64,000 nucleotides of DNA from an uncultured Chloroflexota bacterium (GTDB taxonomy: Bacteria > Chloroflexota > Anaerolineae > Anaerolineales > Anaerolineaceae), in assembly GCA_902791025.1 (NCBI GenBank), contig CADATZ010000007.1:1-64000 (forward strand), given 5' to 3'. A program made the position numbers and the translations under genes. The notes beneath the pieces are model-generated. The model saw only the letters and a list, made by a program, of their open reading frames with translations, was not told where the DNA came from and made no database searches. Shown in pieces: positions 1 through 8,007 of the stretch (positions are counted from its first letter, which is position 1; every line of letters begins with the position of its first letter).

Positions 1-35
1 CACGGAGCAGCCAGAATACTGAGGAATTATCTCGT

Positions 36-108
36 GTGACCCGATAGGGTCACGGGGACGTTTCCTGCATGTCCCGCAGCGAAGCAAGGGTCATCAGGAA
101 GCGTCCCC
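36..108. repeat. REP-like double palindrome
   Basis: Two adjacent stem-loops: 36-42 with 47-53 (perfect, 4-base loop), and 54-67 with 95-108 (13 of 14 pairs, 27-base loop). The GGGGACG/CGTCCCC ends and the GGGTCAC box are typical of REP or REPIN elements. It does not end in a T-tract, so it is unlikely to be a simple terminator. Confidence 0.55.
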
Positions 109-387
109 TCAATACCGTGCCGGATCAAGGGATGAGTGCATGTCAGACAAACCATCTTCCGCGAGATTGAGCGAGGTATTGTGGGGAACGTACCTCAACC
201 TGCTTTGTAAGGTGCGCGCTTCGCTCGATTGGATTCAGAGCAGGAGCTTCGCCTCTGCTTCGCGACGGGTCACATGAGATACGTCCCCGTTCCCCACTCA
301 GCGCTCTGGCTACTTCATGAATAGTAACATTGACAGTGTTTATAAATGCAGCTTTTTTTCATGTCACTATGATGAATAATTTTTTCA

Positions 388-396
388 TGGTAGAAT
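388..396 (+). promoter_or_regulatory. Extended -10 promoter, GGDEF/EAL gene
   Basis: TGGTAGAAT is a TG-N-TAnAAT extended -10 box about 50 bases before the start at 445. No good -35 box lies 16-18 bases upstream. The same TGGTAnAAT form recurs upstream of der and the parA-like gene. Confidence 0.4.
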
Positions 397-444
397 TGAG
401 AAATCCTTATTATCAATCAATAACATCAGGTCAGGTTTATAAAT

Positions 445-2403
445 ATGAATGAGTCGAAAGATAAAAAGACCGTCTGGTATTGGTTCCGCCGGGCTCTTGG
501 AGTTTACAGCAATCCACCTTATGTGGAAAATCAGCTGCGCGAGGCGGACGTCAGAGGTGCCTTATTCCTCACCGGCGTCGTTACGATCGTCGAGATTTGG
601 ATGCTGCTCCGCTATGTAAAAAACTGGGTTCTCCCCGGTGAAGTGGAAACTCTGGGAGAATTTTTTCACTACACGAAAGATTATTGGCTCCTTCTCATCG
701 CATCTCTTTTGCTTTTCACTTACAGCTCTTTATATCTGAGGGGAAAAGCCAGTCGCCTCAAAGAATTCAGCGGCGCCTTCATTTTCCTCTACTACCTCTT
801 TGCCATGTATTTTGGCATCACGACCGCCCAACACGATTTTTCCCGCGGACGAATGATCATCTGCTTCCTGACCTTCCTGATGTATGCCACTATCATTTGT
901 ATCTGGCGCCCTTATACATCCATCCTGTTGGTTTGCGCGTTCGGTTTTGGCTTTCTGTGGCTGCTCAACAATCGCACTTTCGACAAAGCCGGCAATGCAC
1001 TTCATCTTTCAGAAGGCGACACCATCAACTACATCACTTTCATGCTCGTCCTCTTCATTCTGTCGATTTCCGTCTACTACCAGCGCTACCGGGACGCCTC
1101 AAAATCCTGGAAGCTGGAGCAGATCGCGGTAACCGATGACCTCACCGGCATGCCAAACATCCGCAAATTTGAGGAAGAGACAAAGGAATACCTGTATGAA
1201 CGTTTTTCCGTCGGAGAACATCCGATTTATCTCGTACTTGACATCGCCAACTTTCAGACCTACAACGACCGCTTCGGCTATTCCGGCGGAGATCAGCTGC
1301 TCATCCACATGGGGAAGATTCTCCGGTCTGTCTTTCCGGATGAACCCGTCGTGAGGGTATCCGGAGACAACTTCGCCGTTCTTACCAATGCAGAGGATTA
1401 TAAAGAACGGGTTGCAAATATCCGCAGACAACTCAAAACCGCATATCCGACAGAAACCTATCTCAACATCAAGGTTGGTTCCTACCGGGCGAAGGGAAAT
1501 ACAAAGAACGCCCGTCATGCCATTGACCGCGCCCACCATGCGCTGAAATACCTGCACAACTCGGATAATGAATTCATCATCGAATATGACGAAAAGATGC
1601 GCAAGGATCACAAACTCAAGGAATATGTCCTGAACAACCTTGAAAAAGCAGTGAATGAAGGATATATCAAAGTCTACTATCAGCCGGTCATGTGGTCTGA
1701 GGACGGGACGATCGCGGGATGCGAAGCGCTTGCCCGCTGGATCGATCCGGAAATCGGATTCCTTTCACCGGGGCTGTTTATTCCCACTTTGGAAGATGCC
1801 CGTCAAATCCATAAGCTGGATTTATGCATTTATGAGTCTGTTTTCAAAAACATCCGGGAATGCATGGATCAGGGACTGCAGATCCTGCCGGTTTCCATGA
1901 ACTTCTCCCGTCTTGATTTCGAGCTTATGGATGTGGTCAAAGAGCTCAAATCCCTGATGGATAAATATCAGATCCCAAAGGAATATCTGCATGTGGAAGT
2001 GACCGAAAGCGCCCTTACCTCCGACGTCAGCGGTATGAAAAAGGCGCTGAAGGAACTCAGCGATGATGGGTTTGAGATCTGGCTGGATGATTTCGGGTCC
2101 GGTTATTCTTCATTTAACGTTCTCAAAGATTTCCGCTTTGATCTGCTGAAGATCGATATGGAGTTTCTGAGGAACTTCTCGAAAGACAATGAGAACGCAA
2201 AAAAGATCATCTCCACCATCATTGATCTCGCGGAGAAACTGCACATGGGAACCGTCGCTGAGGGTGTGGAAACCCTTGACGCTGTTGATTTTCTCCGTGA
2301 AGCCGGCTGTGGCAGGCTCCAGGGTTATTATTACGGCAAACCGATGCCTTTTGAGGAGCTCCGATCTAAAATCGATAATGGGGAATATAGAGTTAGAAGT
2401 TAG
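445..2403 (+). CDS. Membrane GGDEF/EAL protein, likely c-di-GMP phosphodiesterase
   Basis: A 652-residue inner-membrane protein. Six predicted membrane segments occupy about residues 38-211. A GGDEF domain (about 225-390) follows whose signature reads SGDNF instead of GGDEF, so cyclase activity is unlikely; it may bind GTP as a regulator. The EAL domain (about 396-640) keeps EALARW, EVTES, DDFGSGYSS, KID, AEGVET and QGYYYGKP, the metal and catalytic positions of active phosphodiesterases. Expected role is hydrolysis of c-di-GMP to pGpG in response to a signal sensed by the membrane part. The gene stands alone between the REP-like gap and a terminator. Its last codons and stop lie in a heptamer repeat tract, so the C-terminal RVRS is repeat-derived. 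Confidence 0.88.
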   Translation: MNESKDKKTVWYWFRRALGVYSNPPYVENQLREADVRGALFLTGVVTIVEIWMLLRYVKNWVLPGEVETLGEFFHYTKDYWLLLIASLLLFTYSSLYLRGKASRLKEFSGAFIFLYYLFAMYFGITTAQHDFSRGRMIICFLTFLMYATIICIWRPYTSILLVCAFGFGFLWLLNNRTFDKAGNALHLSEGDTINYITFMLVLFILSISVYYQRYRDASKSWKLEQIAVTDDLTGMPNIRKFEEETKEYLYERFSVGEHPIYLVLDIANFQTYNDRFGYSGGDQLLIHMGKILRSVFPDEPVVRVSGDNFAVLTNAEDYKERVANIRRQLKTAYPTETYLNIKVGSYRAKGNTKNARHAIDRAHHALKYLHNSDNEFIIEYDEKMRKDHKLKEYVLNNLEKAVNEGYIKVYYQPVMWSEDGTIAGCEALARWIDPEIGFLSPGLFIPTLEDARQIHKLDLCIYESVFKNIRECMDQGLQILPVSMNFSRLDFELMDVVKELKSLMDKYQIPKEYLHVEVTESALTSDVSGMKKALKELSDDGFEIWLDDFGSGYSSFNVLKDFRFDLLKIDMEFLRNFSKDNENAKKIISTIIDLAEKLHMGTVAEGVETLDAVDFLREAGCGRLQGYYYGKPMPFEELRSKIDNGEYRVRS

Positions 2404-2460
2404 AAGTTAGAAGTTAGAAGTTGGTAGTTAGTAGTTAGTAGTTAGTAGTTGGTAGTTAGA
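2391..2460. repeat. Heptanucleotide tandem repeat (GTTAGAA type)
   Basis: About nine 7-base units of the forms AGTTAGA, AGTTAGT and AGTTGGT run in tandem from the 3' end of the phosphodiesterase gene into the gap. The first units supply that gene's stop codon. Related tracts follow other genes at 3742, 17104, 42711 and 44846. Confidence 0.8.
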
Positions 2461-2477
2461 TTGCAGAAATTGCAGGT

Positions 2478-2514
2478 GAACGCTCAGGTTGATTGATTTG
2501 AGCGTTCTTTTTTT
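2478..2514 (+). terminator. Rho-independent terminator
   Basis: GAACGCTCA (2478-2486) and TGAGCGTTC (2499-2507) form a perfect 9-bp stem with a 12-base loop, followed by seven T. It ends the phosphodiesterase transcript. Confidence 0.85.
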
Positions 2515-2597
2515 GTTTTGTATAGGACATAGAGTGCGAAATGAAATCTTGTGCAAAAAAAATGACAAATGATTGATTTTTTACGACTAATAGCAAC

Positions 2598-2626
2598 TTG
2601 ACATCCAGTCTTTTTGATAATAAGAT
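2598..2626 (+). promoter_or_regulatory. Sigma-70-type promoter of binding-protein gene
   Basis: TTGACA (2598-2603), a 17-base spacer and TAAGAT (2621-2626). It lies 83 bases before the start of the binding-protein gene, leaving a 5' leader of about 75 bases. Confidence 0.7.
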
Positions 2627-2708
2627 ATATTACATAAAATGCCGCTGAATCAGTGGGTACAACCGCGCCGGCGGGTCTTCATGTTTATCAAAAGAAAGGA
2701 AAAATTCA

Positions 2709-3740
2709 ATGAAGAACAAGAAACGTTTTTATTCACTTTTTGTATGCCTGATCGTTGTGCTCATGGCACTGACGACCGCCGCATTTGCGGACAGCAACAA
2801 ACTGACCATTTACACCGCTTTTCCTGAAAGTGAAGTGATTTATTACTTCAATAAATTCACAGAAGAAACCGGTATTCAAATTGAATATATCCGTCTTTCC
2901 GCCGGTGAAATGCTCACCCGTGTCGAAGCCGAAAAGGAAAACCCGCAGGCTGCTTTGATGTTCGGCGGCTCCACCGACAACTACATCGCCGCCGCTGACC
3001 GCGGTTTGTTCGAACCTTATCAGTCTCCTGAACTGGCCAACACCCCGTCGGCTTACCTCGATCCGACCGGCAACTGGAACCCGATTTATGTCGGCTGCAT
3101 CGCCTTTGCCTGCAACACTGACTGGTTCGAAGAAAACGGATACGAATATCCGAGCACATGGGAAGATCTTCTCGACGAAAAATACAAGGGTGAAATCATC
3201 ATGGCCCACCCGGCGACCTCCGGCACCGCCTACACCGTTCTGGCAACCCTGATCCAGCTCATGGGCGAAGAAAAGGCCTGGGATTATCTGGCAAAACTGA
3301 GCGAAAACATGAGCCAGTTCACAAAATCCGGTTCCGCTGCTCCGAACGCTGTAGCACTCGGTGAAGCCGCTATCGCTCTCACATTCTCCCATGACGCTCT
3401 GCAGCTCACTCCGGAAGGCTATCACATCGCTTTGTCCTTCCCCTCTGACGGAACCGGTTTTGAAGTCGGTGCAGTCGCCCTGATCAAAAACGGTCCTGCC
3501 GACGAACAGGAAAACGCAAAGAAATTCATCGACTGGATCTGCTCCATTGATGGACAGGGCTCCTATGCCGAAAACGATTCCTTCCGTGTACCGACCAACA
3601 CCCAGGCGCCTGTTGCAAACGGTCTGGTCACCCTGGATCAGGTTCCTGTGATCGATTACGATGCAGTATGGGCTTCCAACAACAAAAAGATGTACTGCGA
3701 CGAATTCGAAAACCGCATCATCGCGAAGCCGGAATCCTAA
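2709..3740 (+). CDS. ABC transporter substrate-binding protein (FbpA/AfuA-like)
   Basis: A 343-residue exported binding protein with a Sec signal peptide of about 27 residues, cleaved after AFA. There is no lipobox cysteine. The mature part has the layout of family-1-type binding proteins that work with double permeases (iron(III), 2-aminoethylphosphonate, spermidine/putrescine groups), with conserved stretches around TYPSTWEDL-like and GTAYTVLATL-like segments. It heads a cassette with the permease at 3906 and the ATPase at 5639. The substrate is not decided by sequence; ferric iron or a phosphonate/anion are the best guesses. A GAAAGGA Shine-Dalgarno precedes ATG 2709. The hairpin at 3836 separates it from the permease. 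Confidence 0.82.
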   Translation: MKNKKRFYSLFVCLIVVLMALTTAAFADSNKLTIYTAFPESEVIYYFNKFTEETGIQIEYIRLSAGEMLTRVEAEKENPQAALMFGGSTDNYIAAADRGLFEPYQSPELANTPSAYLDPTGNWNPIYVGCIAFACNTDWFEENGYEYPSTWEDLLDEKYKGEIIMAHPATSGTAYTVLATLIQLMGEEKAWDYLAKLSENMSQFTKSGSAAPNAVALGEAAIALTFSHDALQLTPEGYHIALSFPSDGTGFEVGAVALIKNGPADEQENAKKFIDWICSIDGQGSYAENDSFRVPTNTQAPVANGLVTLDQVPVIDYDAVWASNNKKMYCDEFENRIIAKPES

Positions 3741-3741
3741 T

Positions 3742-3808
3742 TGAAGTTAGAAGTTACAAGTTTGAAGTTTGGCAGTTTGAAGTTAGTGTAATTCTCAAAC
3801 TGCCATCA
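3742..3808. repeat. Degenerate heptamer repeat with inverted partner
   Basis: GAAGTTAGAAGTTACAAGTT-type units begin directly after the stop codon. GGCAGTTTGA and TCAAACTGCC within the tract form a 10-bp stem around a short loop. It belongs to the heptamer family that follows several genes here. Confidence 0.6.
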
Positions 3809-3835
3809 ATCAAAAATTATTGAAATAATAAACCG

Positions 3836-3866
3836 GGCTCCCTTCCGTGTTCGGAAGGGAGCCTTT
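3836..3866 (+). terminator. Intra-cassette terminator hairpin
   Basis: GGCTCCCTTCCG (3836-3847) pairs perfectly with CGGAAGGGAGCC (3852-3863); the following T-tract is only TTTC. Its place between binding-protein and permease genes suggests partial termination, giving more binding protein than membrane components. Confidence 0.75.
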
Positions 3867-3905
3867 CAAATAAAGTCATTGTTCATACGTTTTAGGGGAG
3901 AATTT

Positions 3906-5642
3906 ATGGAAGTCACCTCAGATGGGCGGGGAAAATCCGCCGCTCAAATGAAACGGATAAACGATACCAAAAGCATTCTGCGGCAGCCGATTTTGCTTAT
4001 CGCCGTCATCGCAACGATCGTGCTGCTATTGCTGTTCGTGGTATATCCTCTTGTAAAAGTTCTTATATTCAGCCTTACTGACGAAACCGGTGCCATTTCA
4101 CTTGAAAATCTGCGGAATATCGTTTCTTCATCAAGATATCTGAAGGTATTCAGCAGAACCATGCTTCTCGGTCTGATCGTTGCGATCCTGGCGACTATTG
4201 TCGGATACATATTCGCCTACACCATCACACGTGTCAATGTTCCGCTAAAAGGGTTCTTACGAACAATTGCCACACTGCCGATTTTATCACCGCCTTTTGT
4301 GCTGAGCCTTTCCGTGATATTTCTTTTCGGGAAACAGGGACTTATCACAAAAAATCTGCTGGGAATCAAAGGAAATAACGTTTACGGCATGCCCAGCCTG
4401 ATCGTCGTACAGGTAATGAGCTTCTTCCCGATTGCTTACCTGACGCTTTCTGGGATATTGTCTTCCATCGATGCATCTGTGGAAGACGCAGCCTGCAATA
4501 TGGGCGCAGGCAGATGGAAAACCTTCTGGACAGTCACTTTCCCGCTGTCACTGCCCGGCATCATCTCCGGCGCACTGCTTGTCTTCATTCAGTCCCTGGA
4601 GGATTTTTCAAATCCGGCAACGATCGGTGGTGACTATACGACACTTTCCATTGAAGTATATAACATCATAACCGGTTCCTATGATATGCGCAAAGGCTCG
4701 GTACTGGCGATCCTGCTTCTCGTTCCCGCAGTGACCGCTTATCTGCTGAATAAATATTGGGTCAATAAAAAGAGCTTTGTCACCGTAACCGGCAAACCGA
4801 CACAAGCACGCAAGATGATCGACGAGGCGCACATCAAATGGCCTCTTTTCATCATCTGCATAATTTTTACAGCCATCATCTTGCTGTTCTACGGCACAGT
4901 GATCTACGGCTCATTCGTCCGTACCTGGGGTATTGATTTCTCAATGACACTGGATCAATACCGCCGCGCGCTGCAGTATGGCACCGGAAGCCTGCAAAAC
5001 TCGATCATACTGGCAGTTATCTCCGCAATCATTGGCGGTTTACTCGGCATGATCATCGCTTACATCACAGCGAAACGCGACTATTACGGGAAGAAATTCA
5101 TCGAAGTTTCATCCGTATTGATGTTCGCGGTTCCCGGGACGGTTTTGGGTATTTCTTATATTCTGGCGTTCAACACCAAACCCCTCCTTTTGACCGGTAC
5201 AGCAGCCATTCTCGTGATCGTCTTCACCTTCCGGAATATGCCGGTCGCCATTGAATCCGGCACCACAACGCTTTTACAAATTGACAATTCAATTGAGGAA
5301 GCTTCAACGATCCTGGGCGCAAACAGCGGATACTCCTTCCGGCGTATCACCCTGCCCCTTCTGAGAAACGCCTTCTTCTCCGGGATTGTCTATTCATTCA
5401 CAAAAGCGATCACTGCCGTCAGTGCTGTGATCTTCCTGATTTCACCGCGCTGGACACTGATCACCAGCAAGATTTACGGACTGTTCGATCTGGCAAAATA
5501 CGGGCAGGCGTCTGCCTTAGTCACCATGCTTATCGGCATTTTGCTTGTATTCATCGGGATTTTCAACGGATTGATCAACCTGCTGCTCGCACCGCGCTCA
5601 AAGGTGCCCCAATTAAAGAATAAAGCGGAGGATAATAAATGA
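3906..5642 (+). CDS. ABC transporter double permease (FbpB-like)
   Basis: An inner-membrane permease of about 578 residues with two fused permease domains, roughly residues 70-300 and 345-560. Each carries an EAA-type loop: EDAACNMGAG in the first half and EEASTILGAN in the second, where the ATPase docks. About twelve hydrophobic segments are visible. One-chain double permeases are typical of FbpB, AfuB and phosphonate/thiamine-type importers. The start is placed at ATG 3906, preceded by GGGGAG; an upstream TTG at 3879 lacks a better ribosome site. It overlaps the ATPase gene (ATGA at 5639-5642), so translation is probably coupled. Confidence 0.85.
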   Translation: MEVTSDGRGKSAAQMKRINDTKSILRQPILLIAVIATIVLLLLFVVYPLVKVLIFSLTDETGAISLENLRNIVSSSRYLKVFSRTMLLGLIVAILATIVGYIFAYTITRVNVPLKGFLRTIATLPILSPPFVLSLSVIFLFGKQGLITKNLLGIKGNNVYGMPSLIVVQVMSFFPIAYLTLSGILSSIDASVEDAACNMGAGRWKTFWTVTFPLSLPGIISGALLVFIQSLEDFSNPATIGGDYTTLSIEVYNIITGSYDMRKGSVLAILLLVPAVTAYLLNKYWVNKKSFVTVTGKPTQARKMIDEAHIKWPLFIICIIFTAIILLFYGTVIYGSFVRTWGIDFSMTLDQYRRALQYGTGSLQNSIILAVISAIIGGLLGMIIAYITAKRDYYGKKFIEVSSVLMFAVPGTVLGISYILAFNTKPLLLTGTAAILVIVFTFRNMPVAIESGTTTLLQIDNSIEEASTILGANSGYSFRRITLPLLRNAFFSGIVYSFTKAITAVSAVIFLISPRWTLITSKIYGLFDLAKYGQASALVTMLIGILLVFIGIFNGLINLLLAPRSKVPQLKNKAEDNK

Positions 5643-6757
5643 GTCAAACAAACTTTACCTCTGAATTCAGTAAAAAGAGTTCAAACGTCATTTTGAAGGA
5701 CATCACAAAAATTTTTCAGCAGCCCGACACCGGGAAAGACTTTGTCGCTGTAAACCATATCAACCTGGAAATCAAAGACGGAGAAATGGTCACACTGCTC
5801 GGCCCCTCCGGCTGCGGGAAAACAACCACGCTCAGAATGGTTTCCGGTTTTGAATACCCGACCAGCGGAAGCGTATTGATCGGCGGACGGGACGTAGCAA
5901 AAGTACCGCCGAACAAACGGGGTATCTCGATGGTTTTCCAGAGCTACGCGCTGTTTCCGCATATGAATGTCTGGGACAATGTCGCCTACGGTCTGGATGT
6001 CGCGAAGGTCTCCAAAGAGGAAATGATCCGGCGCACTGAAAAAGTGATGGATATGATGCAGCTCAAGGGAATGGAACGGCGCTTCCCGAACCAGCTTTCC
6101 GGCGGACAGCAGCAGCGTGTCGCACTCGCCCGTGCGGTTGTGATCGAGCCAAGCGTACTGCTCTTTGACGAGCCGCTGAGTAACCTGGACGCCAAACTTC
6201 GTGAAAGCATGCGGGATGACCTCCGCGCTCTCCAGCAGCGGCTGGGAATCACTTCCCTTTATGTTACGCATGACCAATCCGAAGCGATGGCCATTTCCGA
6301 CCGCGTGGTCATTATGAAGGACGGCAATATCGTCCAGCAAGGCACACCGTCTGAAATCTATGAACAGCCTGTCAACCGTTTTGTCGCGAACTTTATCGGT
6401 AAAGCGAACTTCATTGAAGGTGTTTACAAAGGCAGAGAAGGCACCTCAGCTGTAGTCGAGATTGGAGACGATAAATTTGTTATTCCAAAACCCGGCGTGA
6501 TGCCTGATGTTGAAGCAGGTTCTTCCTGCTGTCTGACGATTCGGCCGGAATCGATCCATCTGAGCAAAGAGAATGGTCCGCTGATGGGGACGATCAAACG
6601 CGCTACCTATTACGGGACCAAGATCGAGTACGAAGTAGAATTGCATGATCAATCTGTGATCGTTGAGGTCTACAATCCGCAGCTGACAGAACGTTTCCAG
6701 ACCGGAGAAAAGGTTTCACTGAATCTCATCGAACAATGCGTCCGCGTGCTTAAATAA
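5639..6757 (+). CDS. ABC transporter ATPase (FbpC/PotA-like)
   Basis: A 372-residue cytoplasmic ATPase. It shows Walker [11 protein letters not shown]-loop QSYALFPH, signature LSGGQQQRV, Walker B LLFDEP with the D-loop SNLDAKLR, and H-loop THDQSEA. A C-terminal TOBE-like region (about 285-370) follows, as in FbpC, PotA and CysA. The four-base overlap with the permease gene marks it as the last gene of the cassette starting at 2709. The TOBE region may bind substrate or a regulator; its ligand cannot be read from the sequence. Confidence 0.88.
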   Translation: MSQTNFTSEFSKKSSNVILKDITKIFQQPDTGKDFVAVNHINLEIKDGEMVTLLGPSGCGKTTTLRMVSGFEYPTSGSVLIGGRDVAKVPPNKRGISMVFQSYALFPHMNVWDNVAYGLDVAKVSKEEMIRRTEKVMDMMQLKGMERRFPNQLSGGQQQRVALARAVVIEPSVLLFDEPLSNLDAKLRESMRDDLRALQQRLGITSLYVTHDQSEAMAISDRVVIMKDGNIVQQGTPSEIYEQPVNRFVANFIGKANFIEGVYKGREGTSAVVEIGDDKFVIPKPGVMPDVEAGSSCCLTIRPESIHLSKENGPLMGTIKRATYYGTKIEYEVELHDQSVIVEVYNPQLTERFQTGEKVSLNLIEQCVRVLK

Positions 6758-6788
6758 GATAGTATTTAGAATGAAATAACTCAGTGTC

Positions 6789-6868
6789 GCACATGGGGGC
6801 AGGCTAAACTCCCGCTCTGGATCCAAACGAGCGAAGCTCGCACCGAACAAAGCGGGATCCCCATGTGC
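6789..6868. repeat. Hairpin element, variant copy (element E)
   Basis: The ends GCACATGGGG and CCCCATGTGC match the dispersed hairpin family, but the core is different and longer (80 bases). GGATCC-containing arms and GAGCGAAGCTC form inner stems. It lies between two convergent ATPase genes and could act as a terminator in both directions. Confidence 0.65.
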
Positions 6869-6893
6869 TCCATTTTTATTAGATACGAATTTG

Positions 6894-8006
6894 TTATTGA
6901 AATATCACCGAACCGTAAGCAAGCGCCTTACCGGTTTCGGCGTCGAAGAGAGCCAGACAATCGCCTGTCAGATCCAGTTCGACAGCTGAATCGATTGGAA
7001 AATCGACTGAGCCGAACACAACGGCTGTCAGCATCGTTCCATCGCACATGACCTGGACGGTGGTTTCCATCCCGGTTGGGAGGGTTGAATAGATTTTACC
7101 TTTGATCGGGCCTTTTTCTTTGATCGGCATAAATTCCGGACGCACACCGATTATCACATTGTCAGGGCAGGATTCAACAGCTTCTTTTCTCGTAAAATGC
7201 ACTGTTTCGTCAAATATGGAAAGCTTTAATCCCTTCCCATCCGTGCTGAGCTTTTTTGCCGGGATAAAGTTCATCGTCGGGTTTCCGACGAAACTCGCCA
7301 CAAATTTGTTTGCGGGGCGATTGTAAACTGTGAGCGGCGGATCGTACTGCTGCAGCAAACCGTTTTCCATCAGGCATACCCGCGTGGAGAGCGTCATGGC
7401 TTCCAGCTGGTCATGTGTAACATATACGAATGTACTGTTGGTGTCGGAGTGCAGACGTTTCAATTCTGCCCGCATTTCCTGCCTTAGCTTAGCATCCAGA
7501 TTGGACAACGGTTCATCCATAAATAACACCTTAGGACTTGGTGCCAGGGTTCGGGCAATCGCCACGCGCTGCTGCTGTCCGCCGGAAAGCTCCGCGGGAT
7601 AGCGTTTCTCAAACTGCTCAATTCGCAGCAGTGCCAGCAGTTCATCCACCCGCTTGCGTATCCGGGTCTTATCCCACTTCAGCATTTCAAGCCCGAAGGA
7701 GATATTTTCAAATACCGTCATATGCGGCCAAAGGGCGTAATTCTGAAACAAGAAGCCGATATCACGCTTGTTCGGCGGCAGATTGATCCCTTTTGAGGAA
7801 TCATACACGGGCTGACCGTCAATCAGAATGCGGCCGGTGGTTGGAGTTTCCAGACCCGCGATCATCCGCAGTGTTGTCGTTTTCCCACAGCCGGAGGGGC
7901 CCAGCAATGTTACAAAACCCCGGTCTTCGATTTTGATGTTCAAATCATCGACCGCCACGAATTTGTCAAAGCGTTTGGTTACATTTTCCAGAATAATTTC
8001 AGGCAT
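6894..8006 (-). CDS. ABC transporter ATPase (second cassette)
   Basis: A 370-residue ATPase with Walker [11 protein letters not shown]-loop QNYALWPH, signature LSGGQQQRV, Walker B LFMDEP, D-loop SNLDAKLR and H-loop THDQLEA. A TOBE-type C-terminal region is present. The start is put at ATG 8006: GGAGGG sits five bases upstream and the permease stop is at 8008-8010. A longer reading from 8030 would start inside the permease gene without a clear ribosome site. It is the last gene of the minus-strand cassette from 11158 and meets the plus-strand ATPase tail to tail. Confidence 0.87.
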   Translation of the reverse strand: MPEIILENVTKRFDKFVAVDDLNIKIEDRGFVTLLGPSGCGKTTTLRMIAGLETPTTGRILIDGQPVYDSSKGINLPPNKRDIGFLFQNYALWPHMTVFENISFGLEMLKWDKTRIRKRVDELLALLRIEQFEKRYPAELSGGQQQRVAIARTLAPSPKVLFMDEPLSNLDAKLRQEMRAELKRLHSDTNSTFVYVTHDQLEAMTLSTRVCLMENGLLQQYDPPLTVYNRPANKFVASFVGNPTMNFIPAKKLSTDGKGLKLSIFDETVHFTRKEAVESCPDNVIIGVRPEFMPIKEKGPIKGKIYSTLPTGMETTVQVMCDGTMLTAVVFGSVDFPIDSAVELDLTGDCLALFDAETGKALAYGSVIFQ

Positions 8007-8007
8007 T

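Larger units (their letters stand above)
1..444. other. Gene-free gap with REP-like palindromes
   Basis: I find no convincing gene here. The stretch holds three nested palindromic structures. GTGACCC/GGGTCAC (36-53) is a perfect 7-bp stem. GGGGACGTTTCCTG (54-67) pairs with CAGGAAGCGTCCCC (95-108) with one mismatch. A looser pair runs from a GTGGGGAACG block near 180 to its inverted partner ending near 299. The motif set (GGGTCACATGAGATACGTCCCC-like, about 255-280) resembles the REP sequences known from genomes with REP-associated tyrosine transposases; no such transposase is in the window. The last 100 bases are AT-rich and hold the promoter of the next gene. Confidence 0.55.

Noticed and set aside
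2391..2460. CRISPR-like array
   Set aside because: Units are 7 bases in direct tandem without spacers, and no cas gene is in the window.
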